DNA from: Streptomyces tateyamensis
GTDB taxonomy: Bacteria > Actinomycetota > Actinomycetes > Streptomycetales > Streptomycetaceae
DNA length: 64,000 nt
Direction: 5' to 3'
NCBI RefSeq assembly: GCF_003205575.1
Contig: NZ_PYBW01000005.1
Span: forward strand, 1-64,000
Shown: positions 29,619-39,700 of the stretch, piece after piece
How positions within the stretch are numbered: the first letter of the stretch is position 1
Layout: each line of letters opens with the position of its first letter
The notes under the pieces: generated by a model
Told to the model about the DNA's origin: nothing
Databases searched by the model: none
What the model saw: only the letters and a program-made list of their open reading frames with translations
Position numbers and translations under genes: made by a program

Positions 29619-29915
29619 ATGGTGAGAGTTCCGTTGAGTCCGCAGGAACGGCAACGCGGCGAGCGCTTCGGGAACCTGCTCCGGCAGGCCCGCGGCGACC
29701 GCAGCATGGTGGAGGTGGCGGCGGCCGCCGGGGTGTCCGCCGAGACCCTCCGCAAGATCGAGACCGGCCGGGCCCCGACCCCGGCCTTCTTCACCGTGGC
29801 CGCGCTGGCCCACGCCCTGCACCTGTCCCTGGACGAGCTGGCCACCGCCTGCGCCGAGGCGGAGGCGGAAGCAGTTGCCGCTGGGGGCGGCGGCGACCAG
29901 GCCCTGTCGGCGTGA
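29619..29915 (+). CDS. XRE-family transcriptional regulator
   Basis: 98 aa. Helix-turn-helix in RSMVEVAAAAGVSAETLRKIE (about 28-48) followed by helices HALHLSLDELATACAEAEAE. The ATG lies eight bases after the candidate -10 TAGTAT, so the mRNA is probably leaderless. Divergent from map across the palindromic operator. Likely autorepressor; the signal is unknown. Confidence 0.85.
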   Translation: MVRVPLSPQERQRGERFGNLLRQARGDRSMVEVAAAAGVSAETLRKIETGRAPTPAFFTVAALAHALHLSLDELATACAEAEAEAVAAGGGGDQALSA

Positions 29916-29969
29916 CGCTCGCACCGGCGACGCCCTCCACCAGGCCCCGGGAGCGAGGCCCGAGGAAGC

Positions 29970-30473
29970 TCAGGGCAGGGTGACCGTGCTGCTCTGGTAC
30001 ACCGGGCTGGTCGTGGAGGCGCCGCCGTAGGTCTGGATCACGGTGTACTGCGCGTAGGTGGTGTACTGACCCGCCACCAGGGGGGCCTCGGTGTCCGCGG
30101 AGCCGGTCGTGGTGCTGTAGATGGTGTGCGTGTTGAAGCCGACCTGCGTGGTGCCGCGGTAGAGGGCGACCACGGTCTGGATCTCGTACATCGGCTGCGT
30201 ACAGGTCAGGCCGGCGAGGCCTTCGACACCGCCGCCGAACGGGCCGCCGTAGTACCGGAACGGCGCGTTGACGTTCGGGGTGCAGGTGACGGCAGTGGCC
30301 GCACCCGTCCGGGCGTCGTGGCCGGCGAAGGTGAAGCTGCCGGCCGCCGACGGGCCGTGCCCGGCCGCGGTCTCGGCCGAGGCCGCCGGCGCGACCGCAC
30401 CGGCCAGTGCGAGCACGGCCGCGGCGGCGAGGGCCGAGCGGGTCAGGCAGGGGCGAACGGTTCGGTTCAGCAT
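29970..30473 (-). CDS. Secreted hypothetical protein
   Basis: 167 aa from ATG 30473, which has GAGGAG 7 nt upstream; ATG 30488 overlaps that site and is less likely. Signal peptide cleaved near AASAETAAG. The mature domain has two cysteines (AVTCTPN, GLTCTQP), probably one disulfide, and is rich in Thr, Tyr and Gly with alternating beta-like segments (PMYEIQTVVALYRGTTQVGF). No family recognised; resembles small extracellular beta proteins of streptomycetes. Confidence 0.78.
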   Translation of the reverse strand: MLNRTVRPCLTRSALAAAAVLALAGAVAPAASAETAAGHGPSAAGSFTFAGHDARTGAATAVTCTPNVNAPFRYYGGPFGGGVEGLAGLTCTQPMYEIQTVVALYRGTTQVGFNTHTIYSTTTGSADTEAPLVAGQYTTYAQYTVIQTYGGASTTSPVYQSSTVTLP

Positions 30474-30833
30474 GGCGTTGCTCCTCATGCGTCAGGGACG
30501 AAGCAGGACACGAACAGCACGAACAGAACAGACGAACAGAACGGGGATCGGGACCTCTGCCCCCAAGGGCGCCGCAACCTCGCGCGTTCTCGCGCGACCT
30601 CGTACATGGCGGCGCTTCCGACGAGTCCGCACGCCGGAGCAGAGTGAGGAGAACGGTCGACGCGTCCAGGCCCCCCTGGCGAGACTGCTGCCTCGCGGCG
30701 CCGACCGGGTTCAGTATCCGCGCCTCCGGTCCAGAGCGTCAACTGTCAACTCGCCTTCACAGCAAAACGTTTGATGGACAGTCAGTAAGCTCCCCAGCAG
30801 CCCCTCGCCCCCCGAGCTTGACGATCAAGGGCC
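30474..30833. other. 360-bp intergenic region
   Basis: No gene seen. The part nearest 30474 holds the ribosome site of the secreted protein gene. A TTGACG hexamer (30818-30823) lies upstream of the inverted repeat of the GntR gene but has no well-placed -10. Confidence 0.4.
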
Positions 30834-30881
30834 TCCTGCATCACCATTCCACTAATGCCTTAGTGGAATGGTGATGCAGGA
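30834..30881 (+). promoter_or_regulatory. Perfect 22-bp inverted repeat ending at the GntR start codon
   Basis: Left arm 30834-30855 (begins TCCTGCATCACC) and right arm 30860-30881 (ends GATGCAGGA) are exact reverse complements around TGCC. The right arm contains the AGGA ribosome site and the A of the GntR ATG. It can act as an operator on DNA or as an mRNA hairpin hiding the ribosome site. Confidence 0.8.
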
Positions 30882-31291
30882 TGGACTACCGCATCGACCG
30901 GCACAGCGGGATCGCGACGTACCTGCAGATCGTGCAGCAGACCAAGCACGCGCTGCGGCTGGGTCTGCTGCTGCCGGGAGACAAGCTGCCCACCGCCAAG
31001 GAGGTGGTGGCGGCGACCGCGATCAATCCGAACACGGTGCTCAAGGCCTACCGCGAACTGGAGCGGGAGGGCCTGGTCGCCCCGCGGCCCGGGCTCGGCA
31101 CCTTCGTGCTGCGCTCGCTGGCCCGCGAGGAGGGCGCGGCCGACTCGCCGCTGCGGGCGGAGCTCGCCCGGTGGGCGGCCCGCGCCCGGCGGGCCGGCCT
31201 CGGGCGCGAGGACGTCGCGGCACTCGTGGCATCAGTGGTGGAACAGGAATTCGCCGGCGACGGCGGCACCGGAGGGGAAAACGATGACTGA
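30881..31291 (+). CDS. GntR-family regulator, YtrA type
   Basis: 136 aa. Winged helix GDKLPTAKEVVAATAINPNTVLKAYRELEREG followed by a short C-terminal helical part, as in the YtrA subfamily which lacks a ligand-binding domain. Such regulators control adjacent ABC exporters. Its stop overlaps the start of the ABC ATPase gene, so it is the first gene of a three-gene operon and probably autorepresses through the inverted repeat at its start. Confidence 0.92.
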   Translation: MDYRIDRHSGIATYLQIVQQTKHALRLGLLLPGDKLPTAKEVVAATAINPNTVLKAYRELEREGLVAPRPGLGTFVLRSLAREEGAADSPLRAELARWAARARRAGLGREDVAALVASVVEQEFAGDGGTGGENDD

Positions 31292-32171
31292 ACCGCGCAC
31301 GGCGCTGACCGTGACCCGGCTGGGCAAGCGGTACCGGCGTGGCTGGGCACTGCGCGACTGCTCGTTCGCGCTGCCGGCCGGGCGGATCTGCGCCCTGGTG
31401 GGGCCCAACGGGGCGGGCAAGTCCACCCTGCTGGCGATGGCGGCGAACCTGCTGACGCCCAGCGCGGGCACCCTGGAGCGGCCCGACGGCCAGCGGGTCG
31501 CCTTCGTGGCCCAGGACCGGCCGCTGTACCCGGGCTTCACCGTGGCCGAGTCGCTGCGCCTGGGCCGCGAGCTGAACCCCAGCTGGGACCAGGCGGCCGC
31601 CGAACAGGTGCTGGCCGCGGGGGACTTCCCGACCAGCGCCAGGATCGGCTCGCTCTCCGGCGGTCAGCGCACCCGGGTCGCCCTCGCCCTCGCGCTCGGC
31701 AAGCGGCCCGATCTGCTGTTGCTCGACGAGCCGATGGCCGAGCTGGACCCGCTGGCCCGGCGCGAGCTGATGGGCCATCTGTTGGGCCAGGCGGCGGAGT
31801 ACGGCACGACGGTCCTGATGTCCTCGCACGTGATCGCCGAACTCTCCGAGGCCTGTGACTTCCTGGTTCTGGTGGCCGACGGCGCCGTCCGGCTGGCCGG
31901 GGACATCGAGGAACTGCTGGCGGCGCACCAGGTGCTGGTCGGCCCGGGCGAGGCGGCCGAGTGGCTGGCCGGGCAGGTCGTGGTGGAGCGGCGCGAGGCC
32001 GGCCGGCAGCTGACCTCGCTGGTCCGCGCCGCCGGACCGGTCCCGCCGCCTTGGCAGGCCGGGCCGCCGAGCCTGGAGGAGCTGGTCCTGGGCCATCTGC
32101 GCGGGCAGGGCGCCCCGGCGCTGCTGACCGACGAGGCCCGTGTCAACGAAATGGTGGAGGTGGGCGGATGA
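31284..32171 (+). CDS. ABC transporter ATP-binding protein (YtrB-like)
   Basis: 295 aa. Walker A GPNGAGKST, Q-loop FVAQDRPLY, signature LSGGQRTR, Walker B LLLLDEPMAELDP, H-loop MSSHVIAEL. The C-terminal 70 residues beyond the ATPase core are typical of drug or bacteriocin exporter ATPases. Overlaps gntR by 8 nt and the permease by 4 nt. Confidence 0.93.
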   Translation: MTEPRTALTVTRLGKRYRRGWALRDCSFALPAGRICALVGPNGAGKSTLLAMAANLLTPSAGTLERPDGQRVAFVAQDRPLYPGFTVAESLRLGRELNPSWDQAAAEQVLAAGDFPTSARIGSLSGGQRTRVALALALGKRPDLLLLDEPMAELDPLARRELMGHLLGQAAEYGTTVLMSSHVIAELSEACDFLVLVADGAVRLAGDIEELLAAHQVLVGPGEAAEWLAGQVVVERREAGRQLTSLVRAAGPVPPPWQAGPPSLEELVLGHLRGQGAPALLTDEARVNEMVEVGG

Positions 32172-33163
32172 CCGCCGTGCTGGAGGCGCCGGTGCGCCGC
32201 GGGTTCGCACCGCGCGGGCTGGTCTGGCTGATGTGGCGTCAGCGGCGGTTGTCGATCCTGCTCTGGCCGGTCGTGGTGCTGGCCGCCGCCGTCGCGGCGG
32301 TGTGGCTGCACGGTGCGTCGGCCGACTACATCCGCAACCACGGGATCGCCGGCTGCGCGATGATCAGCTTGGACCCCGCCTGCCAGCAGCCCGGTGTCCA
32401 GGAGTCGGTCTCGCAGTTCCGCGACAGCTACGGGCACCTGCTCAAGCTGGCCGGCCTGCTGATGCTGCTGCTGCCGGTCGCGGTGGGCGCGGGCCTCGGC
32501 GCACCGCTGCTGGCCCAGGAGTTGGAGCAGGGCACCTGGAAGCTGGTGCTGAGCCAGTCGGTCTCCCGGCGGCGCTGGGTGCTGGCCAAGCTGGCGGGGG
32601 TCGCGGTGCCCGCCGCCCTCGGCTCGCTGGCGCTGGCCTCGCTGTACCGCTGGGCCTGGCACCCCTCGGCGAACGACGTGTCCGGGATCGCCTGGTCCAG
32701 CCAGTTCTTCTTCAGCACCGGCGGCCCGGACCTGGTGGCCACCGTGCTCGCGGCGATCGGGGTGGGCGCCCTGGCCGGCGCGGTGCTGCGCCGCACGGTG
32801 CCCGCCATGGCGGTCACGGTGCTGCTGGTCGGGCTGCTGCAGGCGGGGCTGAGCACCGTGCGCCCCTACCTGTGGAGCTGGCAGACCATGCGGGTGCCCG
32901 AGTCCGAACTTCCCAACAGCGTCTGGGGTTTCGCCCACGGGCTGATCCGCCCCGACGGCACCCGGCTGCCCTACGACGGCTGCGGGGCCCTGCTCGACCC
33001 GGGCCAGTGCGCCGCCAAGTACGCGGGCACGGTGGAGTACTCGGACGTGCACCGCGCCACCGACTACTGGCCGCTGCAACTGGTCGAGACCGGCATCTGC
33101 CTGGCGCTGGCCGCGCTGCTGACGGCGGCCACCGTCTCCTGGATCCGCCGCCGCCTGGCCTGA
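32168..33163 (+). CDS. ABC exporter permease
   Basis: 331 aa from ATG 32168 overlapping the ATPase stop (ATGA). About six membrane segments, with an extracytoplasmic loop after the first helix holding two cysteines (AGCAM, PACQQ) and a second loop with CGALLDPGQC. ABC-2-like permease (LEQGTWKLVLSQSVSRRRWVLAKL is the typical coupling segment). Substrate unknown; YtrA-type systems respond to cell-envelope antibiotics. Confidence 0.87.
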   Translation: MTAVLEAPVRRGFAPRGLVWLMWRQRRLSILLWPVVVLAAAVAAVWLHGASADYIRNHGIAGCAMISLDPACQQPGVQESVSQFRDSYGHLLKLAGLLMLLLPVAVGAGLGAPLLAQELEQGTWKLVLSQSVSRRRWVLAKLAGVAVPAALGSLALASLYRWAWHPSANDVSGIAWSSQFFFSTGGPDLVATVLAAIGVGALAGAVLRRTVPAMAVTVLLVGLLQAGLSTVRPYLWSWQTMRVPESELPNSVWGFAHGLIRPDGTRLPYDGCGALLDPGQCAAKYAGTVEYSDVHRATDYWPLQLVETGICLALAALLTAATVSWIRRRLA

Positions 33164-33399
33164 CGGCCGACCCCTCCGGGCCGGACCGCCGCCAAGGCCG
33201 GACCGACCCCTCCGCGACTCGCTCGGCGCCGCAGCCTGGACACCACCCGGGCCGTGGCGCCGAGCAGCAGCAGGTACAGGAGCAGCGCCCGGGCCTGCCC
33301 GGATGGCGGACAGCCAGGTCCCGCACCACCAGCGGCCGGAGCGGCGCGGCCCGTCTTCCCGGACCGCGCCGCCGCACGGCACTTATGAGTGGCTGGCTG

Positions 33400-34191
33400 T
33401 CAGCCCGCGAAGTCGGCCAGGATCCCGTCCCAGAGCGCGACCCGGGCCGCCAGCGCCCGCTGGACGGTCTCGGCGCACTGGGTCCAGCGCTCCTCGTCGT
33501 CACCGCACAGGTCGATCAGCATCTGCATGGCCATCGGCGTGTGCTGCTCGCCGTCCACCTCGATGTGGCGGGCCAGGTAGTCCTTGAACACGGCCAGCCG
33601 GCCGCCCTCGTCCTCGATCTTGATCACCTGCTCGAACATCTCCGGGATCAGGTCCTCGCGGCCGAACGCGAAGGCCGCGGCCTGGCAGTGCACCGGGGCG
33701 TTGTCGATGACGTCCCAGGTGACCGCCATGAACTCGGCTGCTGCCGAGGGCACTTCGGCCGCCTTCACAGCATCGGCCACACTGCTGCCGCCGCCCAGCA
33801 GCCGCAGGAAGGCGTCAACCGCCGTGGTCTGGGCCCCGGCGCGCGCCATCCCGTCCAGGTACAGCTCGAAGTGGCTGATGTAGCCCTCGCCGAGCTCGTC
33901 GCTCTCCTCCACCAGCACGATCTCGTTGATCAGTCGCCGGCTGGCCGTCGGCCCGCTCGGCAGCCACGGGAGCTCCACCGAAGTCAGCTGGCGCTGCAAG
34001 CACTTGAGCAGGGACATGAAGTCCCAGACCGCGAACACGTGCCGCTCCTGGAAGGTGCGCACCCGCTCCAGCGAGCTCAGCTGGTGGTACATCGGGTGGC
34101 CGACCACCTCCTGCCGCACCGGCTCGATCGCCTCCCGCAGCGCCGTCAGGCCGGGGTGCGAGCGATCCCAGTGGTAGCGGTCCGAACTCAA
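33400..34191 (-). CDS. DUF3050-like all-helical protein
   Basis: 263 aa from TTG 34191, which has CTGGAG 6 nt upstream; no ATG or GTG fits. The sequence [53 protein letters not shown] and [22 protein letters not shown] is characteristic of DUF3050, a heme-oxygenase/TenA-like helical fold. The conserved His and Glu residues ([23 protein letters not shown]) are positioned as in di-iron members of that fold, so a redox activity is possible but unproven. Monocistronic. Confidence 0.8.
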   Translation of the reverse strand: MSSDRYHWDRSHPGLTALREAIEPVRQEVVGHPMYHQLSSLERVRTFQERHVFAVWDFMSLLKCLQRQLTSVELPWLPSGPTASRRLINEIVLVEESDELGEGYISHFELYLDGMARAGAQTTAVDAFLRLLGGGSSVADAVKAAEVPSAAAEFMAVTWDVIDNAPVHCQAAAFAFGREDLIPEMFEQVIKIEDEGGRLAVFKDYLARHIEVDGEQHTPMAMQMLIDLCGDDEERWTQCAETVQRALAARVALWDGILADFAG

Positions 34192-34510
34192 TGTGACTCC
34201 AGGGGAAGTGAGCAGCCCGAGCTGACCCGTCGTCAAGCTGGGGCCCGCATGGCGATTGGTACGGCTCAGGCTAGCGGGATCGACCCTCCCGGCAAAGGCT
34301 TGTGCCGGGGAGCCGCAGCTCAGACCGGGTGCGCTAAGCCGGGCCCGCAGACGGCCGGTTGACCGTGCGCCGACATCCGCCGAGGTCAAGATCTACTGAA
34401 CGTACGCGGACCGCCGACCGGCGGCGCCGACCCGCTCGAACACTTCGCACCCGGACTCCCCGGCGGGCCCTCCCGTCAGGTCGCCGGGCGGCAGTCCCAG
34501 TCACTGGCTG
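34192..34510. other. 319-bp intergenic region
   Basis: No gene seen. It contains the upstream region of the DUF3050-like gene and the 3' end region of the acyltransferase gene. No clear hairpin or operator. Confidence 0.4.
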
Positions 34511-36586
34511 TCACTCCTGGCGAGCGCCGACCGGCCCCGCCCACCCGATCCGGTGCGCGGCGAACTGCTGCGCCAACCGCGCCGCCAGGGCGGGCGCCAG
34601 GGTGTCGACGTAGGTCGCGGTCAGGTGGGTGCCGTCGCGGTACACCAGGACCGAGCCGATCACCGCCGGGCAGTGCTGCTCCGGGCAGATCCGGGCGTTC
34701 AGGTCGATCACGCCCGCGCCCAGTTGCCGCGCCACCTCGGCCTGCAGGTCGGCGGTCCGGTAGTCCGGGCGGAAGGCGCAGGTGGAGAGGGCGGCCGGGT
34801 GCCGGGCCACGCACTCGTCGACCGGGGCCGGGACGACGGTGGTGTTGTTCAGCACGGCCACGACGGGAATGCCCGCCTGCTGCAGCCGGGTCCAGGTGCG
34901 CGCCAGGCCCGCGCGCATCGGCGGTGCCGTCCCCGGCCCGGCGGCCGCGGCGGAGTCCAGAGCGAGGGCGGAGTTCTGCGAGGTCAGGACCAGGGCGGGC
35001 TTCAGTGCCAGGATCCTGGCCGTCACCTGCCGGTTCCAGGCGACGCAGCTGGCGTACGGGTGGTCGGCCAGCACCGGGACCGCGTCGGTGAAGGCGCAGT
35101 TGGACTTGGTCATGGTGACCACGTGGATCGCGTGCTGTCGGCCGATCAGGTCCAGCGCCGGTTCCCACTGCAGGATCTTCGAGTCGCCCGCCAGCACGAT
35201 CAGCGTGCCGCCCGCGGGATCACCGAAGTCGCAGCTGGCCACGGCGCTCGCCTCGGTTCCGGCCTGGCAGCCCCGGCCGTACGCCGCCGGGACGTCCAGG
35301 CCCGCGTGCAGCGGGTCGGGGCGCACCGCGGGGTACGCGTCCACCCGCCACAGCGCGGCCTGCTGCTGGGCCGTCAGCCCGTCCAGGGCGCTCGCGCCGA
35401 TCACCTGGCCGGTGGCCTGCGCGGTCGCCGGGGTCCCGATCGGCGGAGTCCCGGTCAGCACGAGGCCGGACGCCACCCCGAGCGCGGTGCAGCCGGCCGC
35501 CACGGCCCAGGTGGCCCCGGGGCGGCGGGCCAGCGCCGGGGAGACCCGGACCGGGTTCTCCACCCACCGGTGCGAGAGCCAGGCCGGGAGCACGGAGGCC
35601 AGCACCACGCCCGCCCCGAGCAGCGCACCGCCCTCGGGTCGGACCGCCCGGGCGGCGACCAGCAGCGGCCAGTGCCACAGGTAGAGCGAGTAGCTCAGGC
35701 CGCCGATCCACACCAGCGGCCGAACCGCGAGCAGTCGGCCCGCCTCCTCCGTACCGCCGACCAGCACCGCTGCCGCGCCCAGCACCGGCCACAGCGCCCG
35801 GTACCCGGGCCAGGCGGCCTGACCCGCAGTCAGCAGCGCACTGCCCAGCACTAGCGCCAGGCCCGCGCCGGCGAGCAGCGGACCGAACCGCCCCAGCCGG
35901 CGCCGGCGCAGCGTCAGAGCGCACAGCGCACCGAGGGCCGGCTCCCAGAGCCGGGTCGGGGTGACGAAGAAGGCCGTCGTCGGCGAAGTGGCGGTGCGGA
36001 CCACCGAGCAGGCCAGCGACCCGCCCGCCACCAGCGCGATCACCGCCGCCGCCACCCCGGTGCCCGGGCGCCGCCACCGCCGGGCGCCCCAGCGCGCGAG
36101 CACCAGGAGCACCGGCCACAGCAGGTAGAACTGCTCCTCCACCGCGAGCGACCAGAAGTGCTGGACCGGCGAGGCACCGATGTCGCCGGCCAGGTAGTCG
36201 ACGGAGCGGGCGGCCAGGCGCCAGTTGACCACGTCCAGGGCCGCGGCCGCGATGTCGCCGCCGAAGGTGGGCAGCTGGGTCAGCGGCAGGAACAGGTAGC
36301 TGAGCAGACCGGCCACCGCCAGTACGAGCGCGGCGGCCGGCAGGATCCGCCTGGCCCGCCGGGCGTAGAACCCGGCCAGCGAGATCCGCCCGGTCCCCTC
36401 GGCCTCGCGCACCAGCAGCGAGGTGATGAGGAACCCGGACACCACGAAGAAGACGTCCACCCCGACGAACCCGCCGGGCAGCAGCCGCGGCGCGGCGTGG
36501 AAGCCCAGCACCAGCAGCACGGCCACCGCCCGCAACCCCTCGATGTCCGGCCGGTACTCCGCACCGCGCTGCCCAGGCTTCCGCAC
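34511..36586 (-). CDS. Membrane acyltransferase with C-terminal SGNH domain (OafA/YrhL type)
   Basis: 691 aa. About ten membrane helices form the acyltransferase-3 domain (YRPDIEGLRAVAVLLVLGFHA, GGFVGVDVFFVVSGFLIT, HFWSLAVEEQFYLLWP). From about residue 450 there is an extracytoplasmic SGNH hydrolase-like domain: block I LIVLAGDSKILQWEPAL and block V DGTHLTATY. Proteins of this design acetylate cell-surface polysaccharides or peptidoglycan. Standalone; no glycan gene cluster around it. Confidence 0.9.
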   Translation of the reverse strand: MRKPGQRGAEYRPDIEGLRAVAVLLVLGFHAAPRLLPGGFVGVDVFFVVSGFLITSLLVREAEGTGRISLAGFYARRARRILPAAALVLAVAGLLSYLFLPLTQLPTFGGDIAAAALDVVNWRLAARSVDYLAGDIGASPVQHFWSLAVEEQFYLLWPVLLVLARWGARRWRRPGTGVAAAVIALVAGGSLACSVVRTATSPTTAFFVTPTRLWEPALGALCALTLRRRRLGRFGPLLAGAGLALVLGSALLTAGQAAWPGYRALWPVLGAAAVLVGGTEEAGRLLAVRPLVWIGGLSYSLYLWHWPLLVAARAVRPEGGALLGAGVVLASVLPAWLSHRWVENPVRVSPALARRPGATWAVAAGCTALGVASGLVLTGTPPIGTPATAQATGQVIGASALDGLTAQQQAALWRVDAYPAVRPDPLHAGLDVPAAYGRGCQAGTEASAVASCDFGDPAGGTLIVLAGDSKILQWEPALDLIGRQHAIHVVTMTKSNCAFTDAVPVLADHPYASCVAWNRQVTARILALKPALVLTSQNSALALDSAAAAGPGTAPPMRAGLARTWTRLQQAGIPVVAVLNNTTVVPAPVDECVARHPAALSTCAFRPDYRTADLQAEVARQLGAGVIDLNARICPEQHCPAVIGSVLVYRDGTHLTATYVDTLAPALAARLAQQFAAHRIGWAGPVGARQE

Positions 36587-36794
36587 GGGCCGACGGTACT
36601 GGCTGACCGGCCGTCAACCGCGCCACCCCGTGCCCCTCACCCTGCTCGGCCGCCCGGCCCCACCGCCGCCGCACCGCGACGCAGCGTCACCCGTGCGGGA
36701 CGCATGCGGAGTTGACCCCGGTGCCGTGCCCGGTGTGCTCCACCGGGACGCGAACCGGGCGCTGACGCCCGCCACTCCCCCGGTCACTCCACCC

Positions 36795-39700
36795 TCACTC
36801 CCCCGCCGTCACCACCCCCAGCGCCGCCTCCCGCACGTCCGGCTCGGCGTGGCCCCGCAGGGCGCGCAGCTGGCTGCGCCACTCCGGGAGCCACTTGGTG
36901 CGCGCGCCCAGTGCCTGGGTGAGCGCGACCGCGAGCAGGCCGGCCGAGTAGGTCCCGCTCGCCGCGAGGCGTTCGGTGGCGAGCAGCAGGACCACGGGGT
37001 CGCCGGGGTGGCCGGCCGCGCCGAGGCGGGCGCGAACCGTCTGCGCGGTGCGGGCGGCCAGCGCGGGGCGACCGGTGTGCAGCTGCGCCAGGTCGTCCAG
37101 TGCGGCCGGCAGCTCCGCCGCCGGTGCTTCCAGGTCCAGCGCCGCCGCCCGCAGCTGCACGCCCTGCGGGAGGAAGTCACCCGCGGCACAGAGCAGTTCG
37201 CCGGCCTGCCGAGCCGCGGCCGACTGGCCCGCCGAAATCCGCGTGGTCGCGGCGGTGGCGAGCCGCGCGACCAGGTGGCCGATCCGCTGGCGGGCCGGGC
37301 GGTCCCGCCCGGGGGCCGCGTCGAGTTCGACCGGGACCGCGTCCTCGGCGGCGACCAGCGCGGCCAGCACCGCCAGCAGCGGGCCGGACCCCTCCGGTGT
37401 GCTGGTCAGGGTGACCAGACCGTCCGCCACCGCCGGCCAGGACGAGCGGTTGCCCAGGTCCACCGCGGTCGCCCGCAGTAGCTCCATCGCCTCGGGGTAC
37501 CACGGCGCCCAGCGGGCCAGCAGGGCGATCGCACGGTCGGCAGTCTCCCGCTCCGCGCTGCCCACCACCTGGCCGACCAGCCGGGCGTACCGGGGCCGGT
37601 CGCCGACCGGGAGTTCGTACGGGGCGGTGCGGAGCACGGCGCCCTGGGTGACCGGCAGTCCGGCGGCGGCGAGTTCCAGCAGCCGCCAGGCCAGCGGCGA
37701 GCGCAGCAGCCCGGCCGCCACCGGCACGCAGGCGGCCTGCACGTCGCGGTGCTGGTCGGGCAGCTCGTACACCTCGACGAGCAGCGCGGCGGCCTCGGCG
37801 ACCGGCAGCAGCGTGGCGGCGAGGCGGACCAGCTCCTTGCGGCTGGTGATCTTGGCGCCCGGGGCCGGCGTGCCGCCAGCAGCGGGGAGCAGGGCGGCGC
37901 GCAGCACCTGGGCGAGCCGGGACGGCGCGACGAACCTGGCTGCCCGCCCGGCCGCGAAGAGCGCGACCCGGGCCCGGTCGTCGCCGGCGTGGGCCAACAG
38001 CAGCGGCAGCGCGTCGGCCGGACGGTCGGTCCACACCAGCGCCCCGAGCGCGGCCTCGGCCAGCACCGTGTCCAGGGACTCCAGGTAGCGGCCGACCAGA
38101 TCGAAGCCGACCTCCGGCACGGCGGCCGCGGTCCGCAGGTGCCAGGCCCGGTTGTGCTTGGGCAGCGCGGCGTCACCGACCGCTGCGGTCAGCAGGCGGG
38201 CGGCCGAGGCCTGCTGGCTGGGCGTCCAGCGGTCGATGCCGTGGATCGGCGGCAGCCAGTGCGACCCCGGGGTCAGGAACCTCCCGTACGGCGGCCGCTC
38301 GCCGAGGACCAGGTGCAGCAGGTCGGTCCGACGGTGGGTCAGCACCCCGAGCACGGCCGGCAGGACGGCGGCGGAGGGCTCGAGTTCCAGCACCCGCACG
38401 GCCCGCTCGGACCGGGTCCGCGGGTCCTCCAGCCACAGTTCCACGGCCTGGCGCACCGTCGCGTCGTTGCCGAACTGGACCGCCTGCCAGAGCAGTTCCT
38501 GCAGCCCGGACAGCCCGCGGGCGCGGCGGCCCAGCGCCCGGGCGAGGGCGAAGGTCAGCGTGTGGTCGACCTTGTCGGCGCCTGCCTCCAGCCACGGCAG
38601 CAGCGCCTGGAAGACCGCCACCTCCTGGCCCCGGCGCAGCGTGCGGTCCAGTCGGCCCAGGCCGGCGCCGCCCAGCTGGCCGGACAGCTCCGTCAGGGTG
38701 GCCAGCGCCCAGCCGATCAGCGCCTGCTCACCGCTCACCGCGTGCTCGCGCAGCACCGCGACGGCCAGCTCGGAGAGCGACAGCCTGGTCCGCCAGGAGC
38801 TGTCGCGCGCCTCGACGGCGTCGGTGGCCAGCCGCCCGAGCGCCTCGGCGACGGCGCCGGTGAACAGGCGCGGCGGCACCTCGGCCAGCGCCGCCAGGGC
38901 GGGTGAGCGGACCGGGTCCTGCTCGTTGCGCAGCCGCTGCAGGTCCTGGAGCAGCTCGGCGACGGCGGCCGGCTGTCCGGACCGGGCGGCGTTGCGCACC
39001 AGCAGCGGGTAGGCCACCGCCCGGTCCTCCGCCGCCGGGCGGCGGGTGGCGGCCAGCAGCTCGGGGCGAGCCTCGGCGACGGGCAGGTGGGCGGTGGCGG
39101 TCAGCACGACAGCCCACGGCGCGCCGCGTTCGGCGGCCTGGGCGGCGATCCTGCGTGCCTCGGCCTGGGCGCGCGGGCGCGGCAGGGCCGTCAGCAGAGC
39201 CTCGCTGAACTCGCTGCGGCCGAGGTCCTGACCGGCGGTGGCGGCGTCGAAGAAGTCGTTGCGCCGGGACGGCGGCAGTGCGCGCAGCAGCAGGGCGAGC
39301 GAGTCGGGGCGGTGGCTCCAGGCCCGCCCCAGGTCCAGCAGCTCCGGTGCGCCGAGCCGGGCCACCCGGCCCAGCGCGGTGCGCGACAGCGGCACCTGCA
39401 GCGCTGCGGCGCGCCGTTGCGGCGCGGTGAGCAGCCGGATCGTCCGCCCGGGCGCGGCCCGCAGCAGCTTGCCCAGACCGGCCCGGACCGGCCCGGGGAG
39501 CTGCGGCGGGCAGTGCTGCTCCAGCAGCTCCAGGACCCGCAGCGGACGGGCTTCGGCGGTGGCGGCGAGTGCGTCGGCGTTCCGCTGCCACCAGGCCGGG
39601 CGGGACTGCTCGGGCAGCTCGGCGAGTTGGCGGGCGATCTCGTCCAGCAGCAGGTCCGGATGGCGGCTGCCTATCGCCTGCCAGCGCGCCACGGCCAGGA

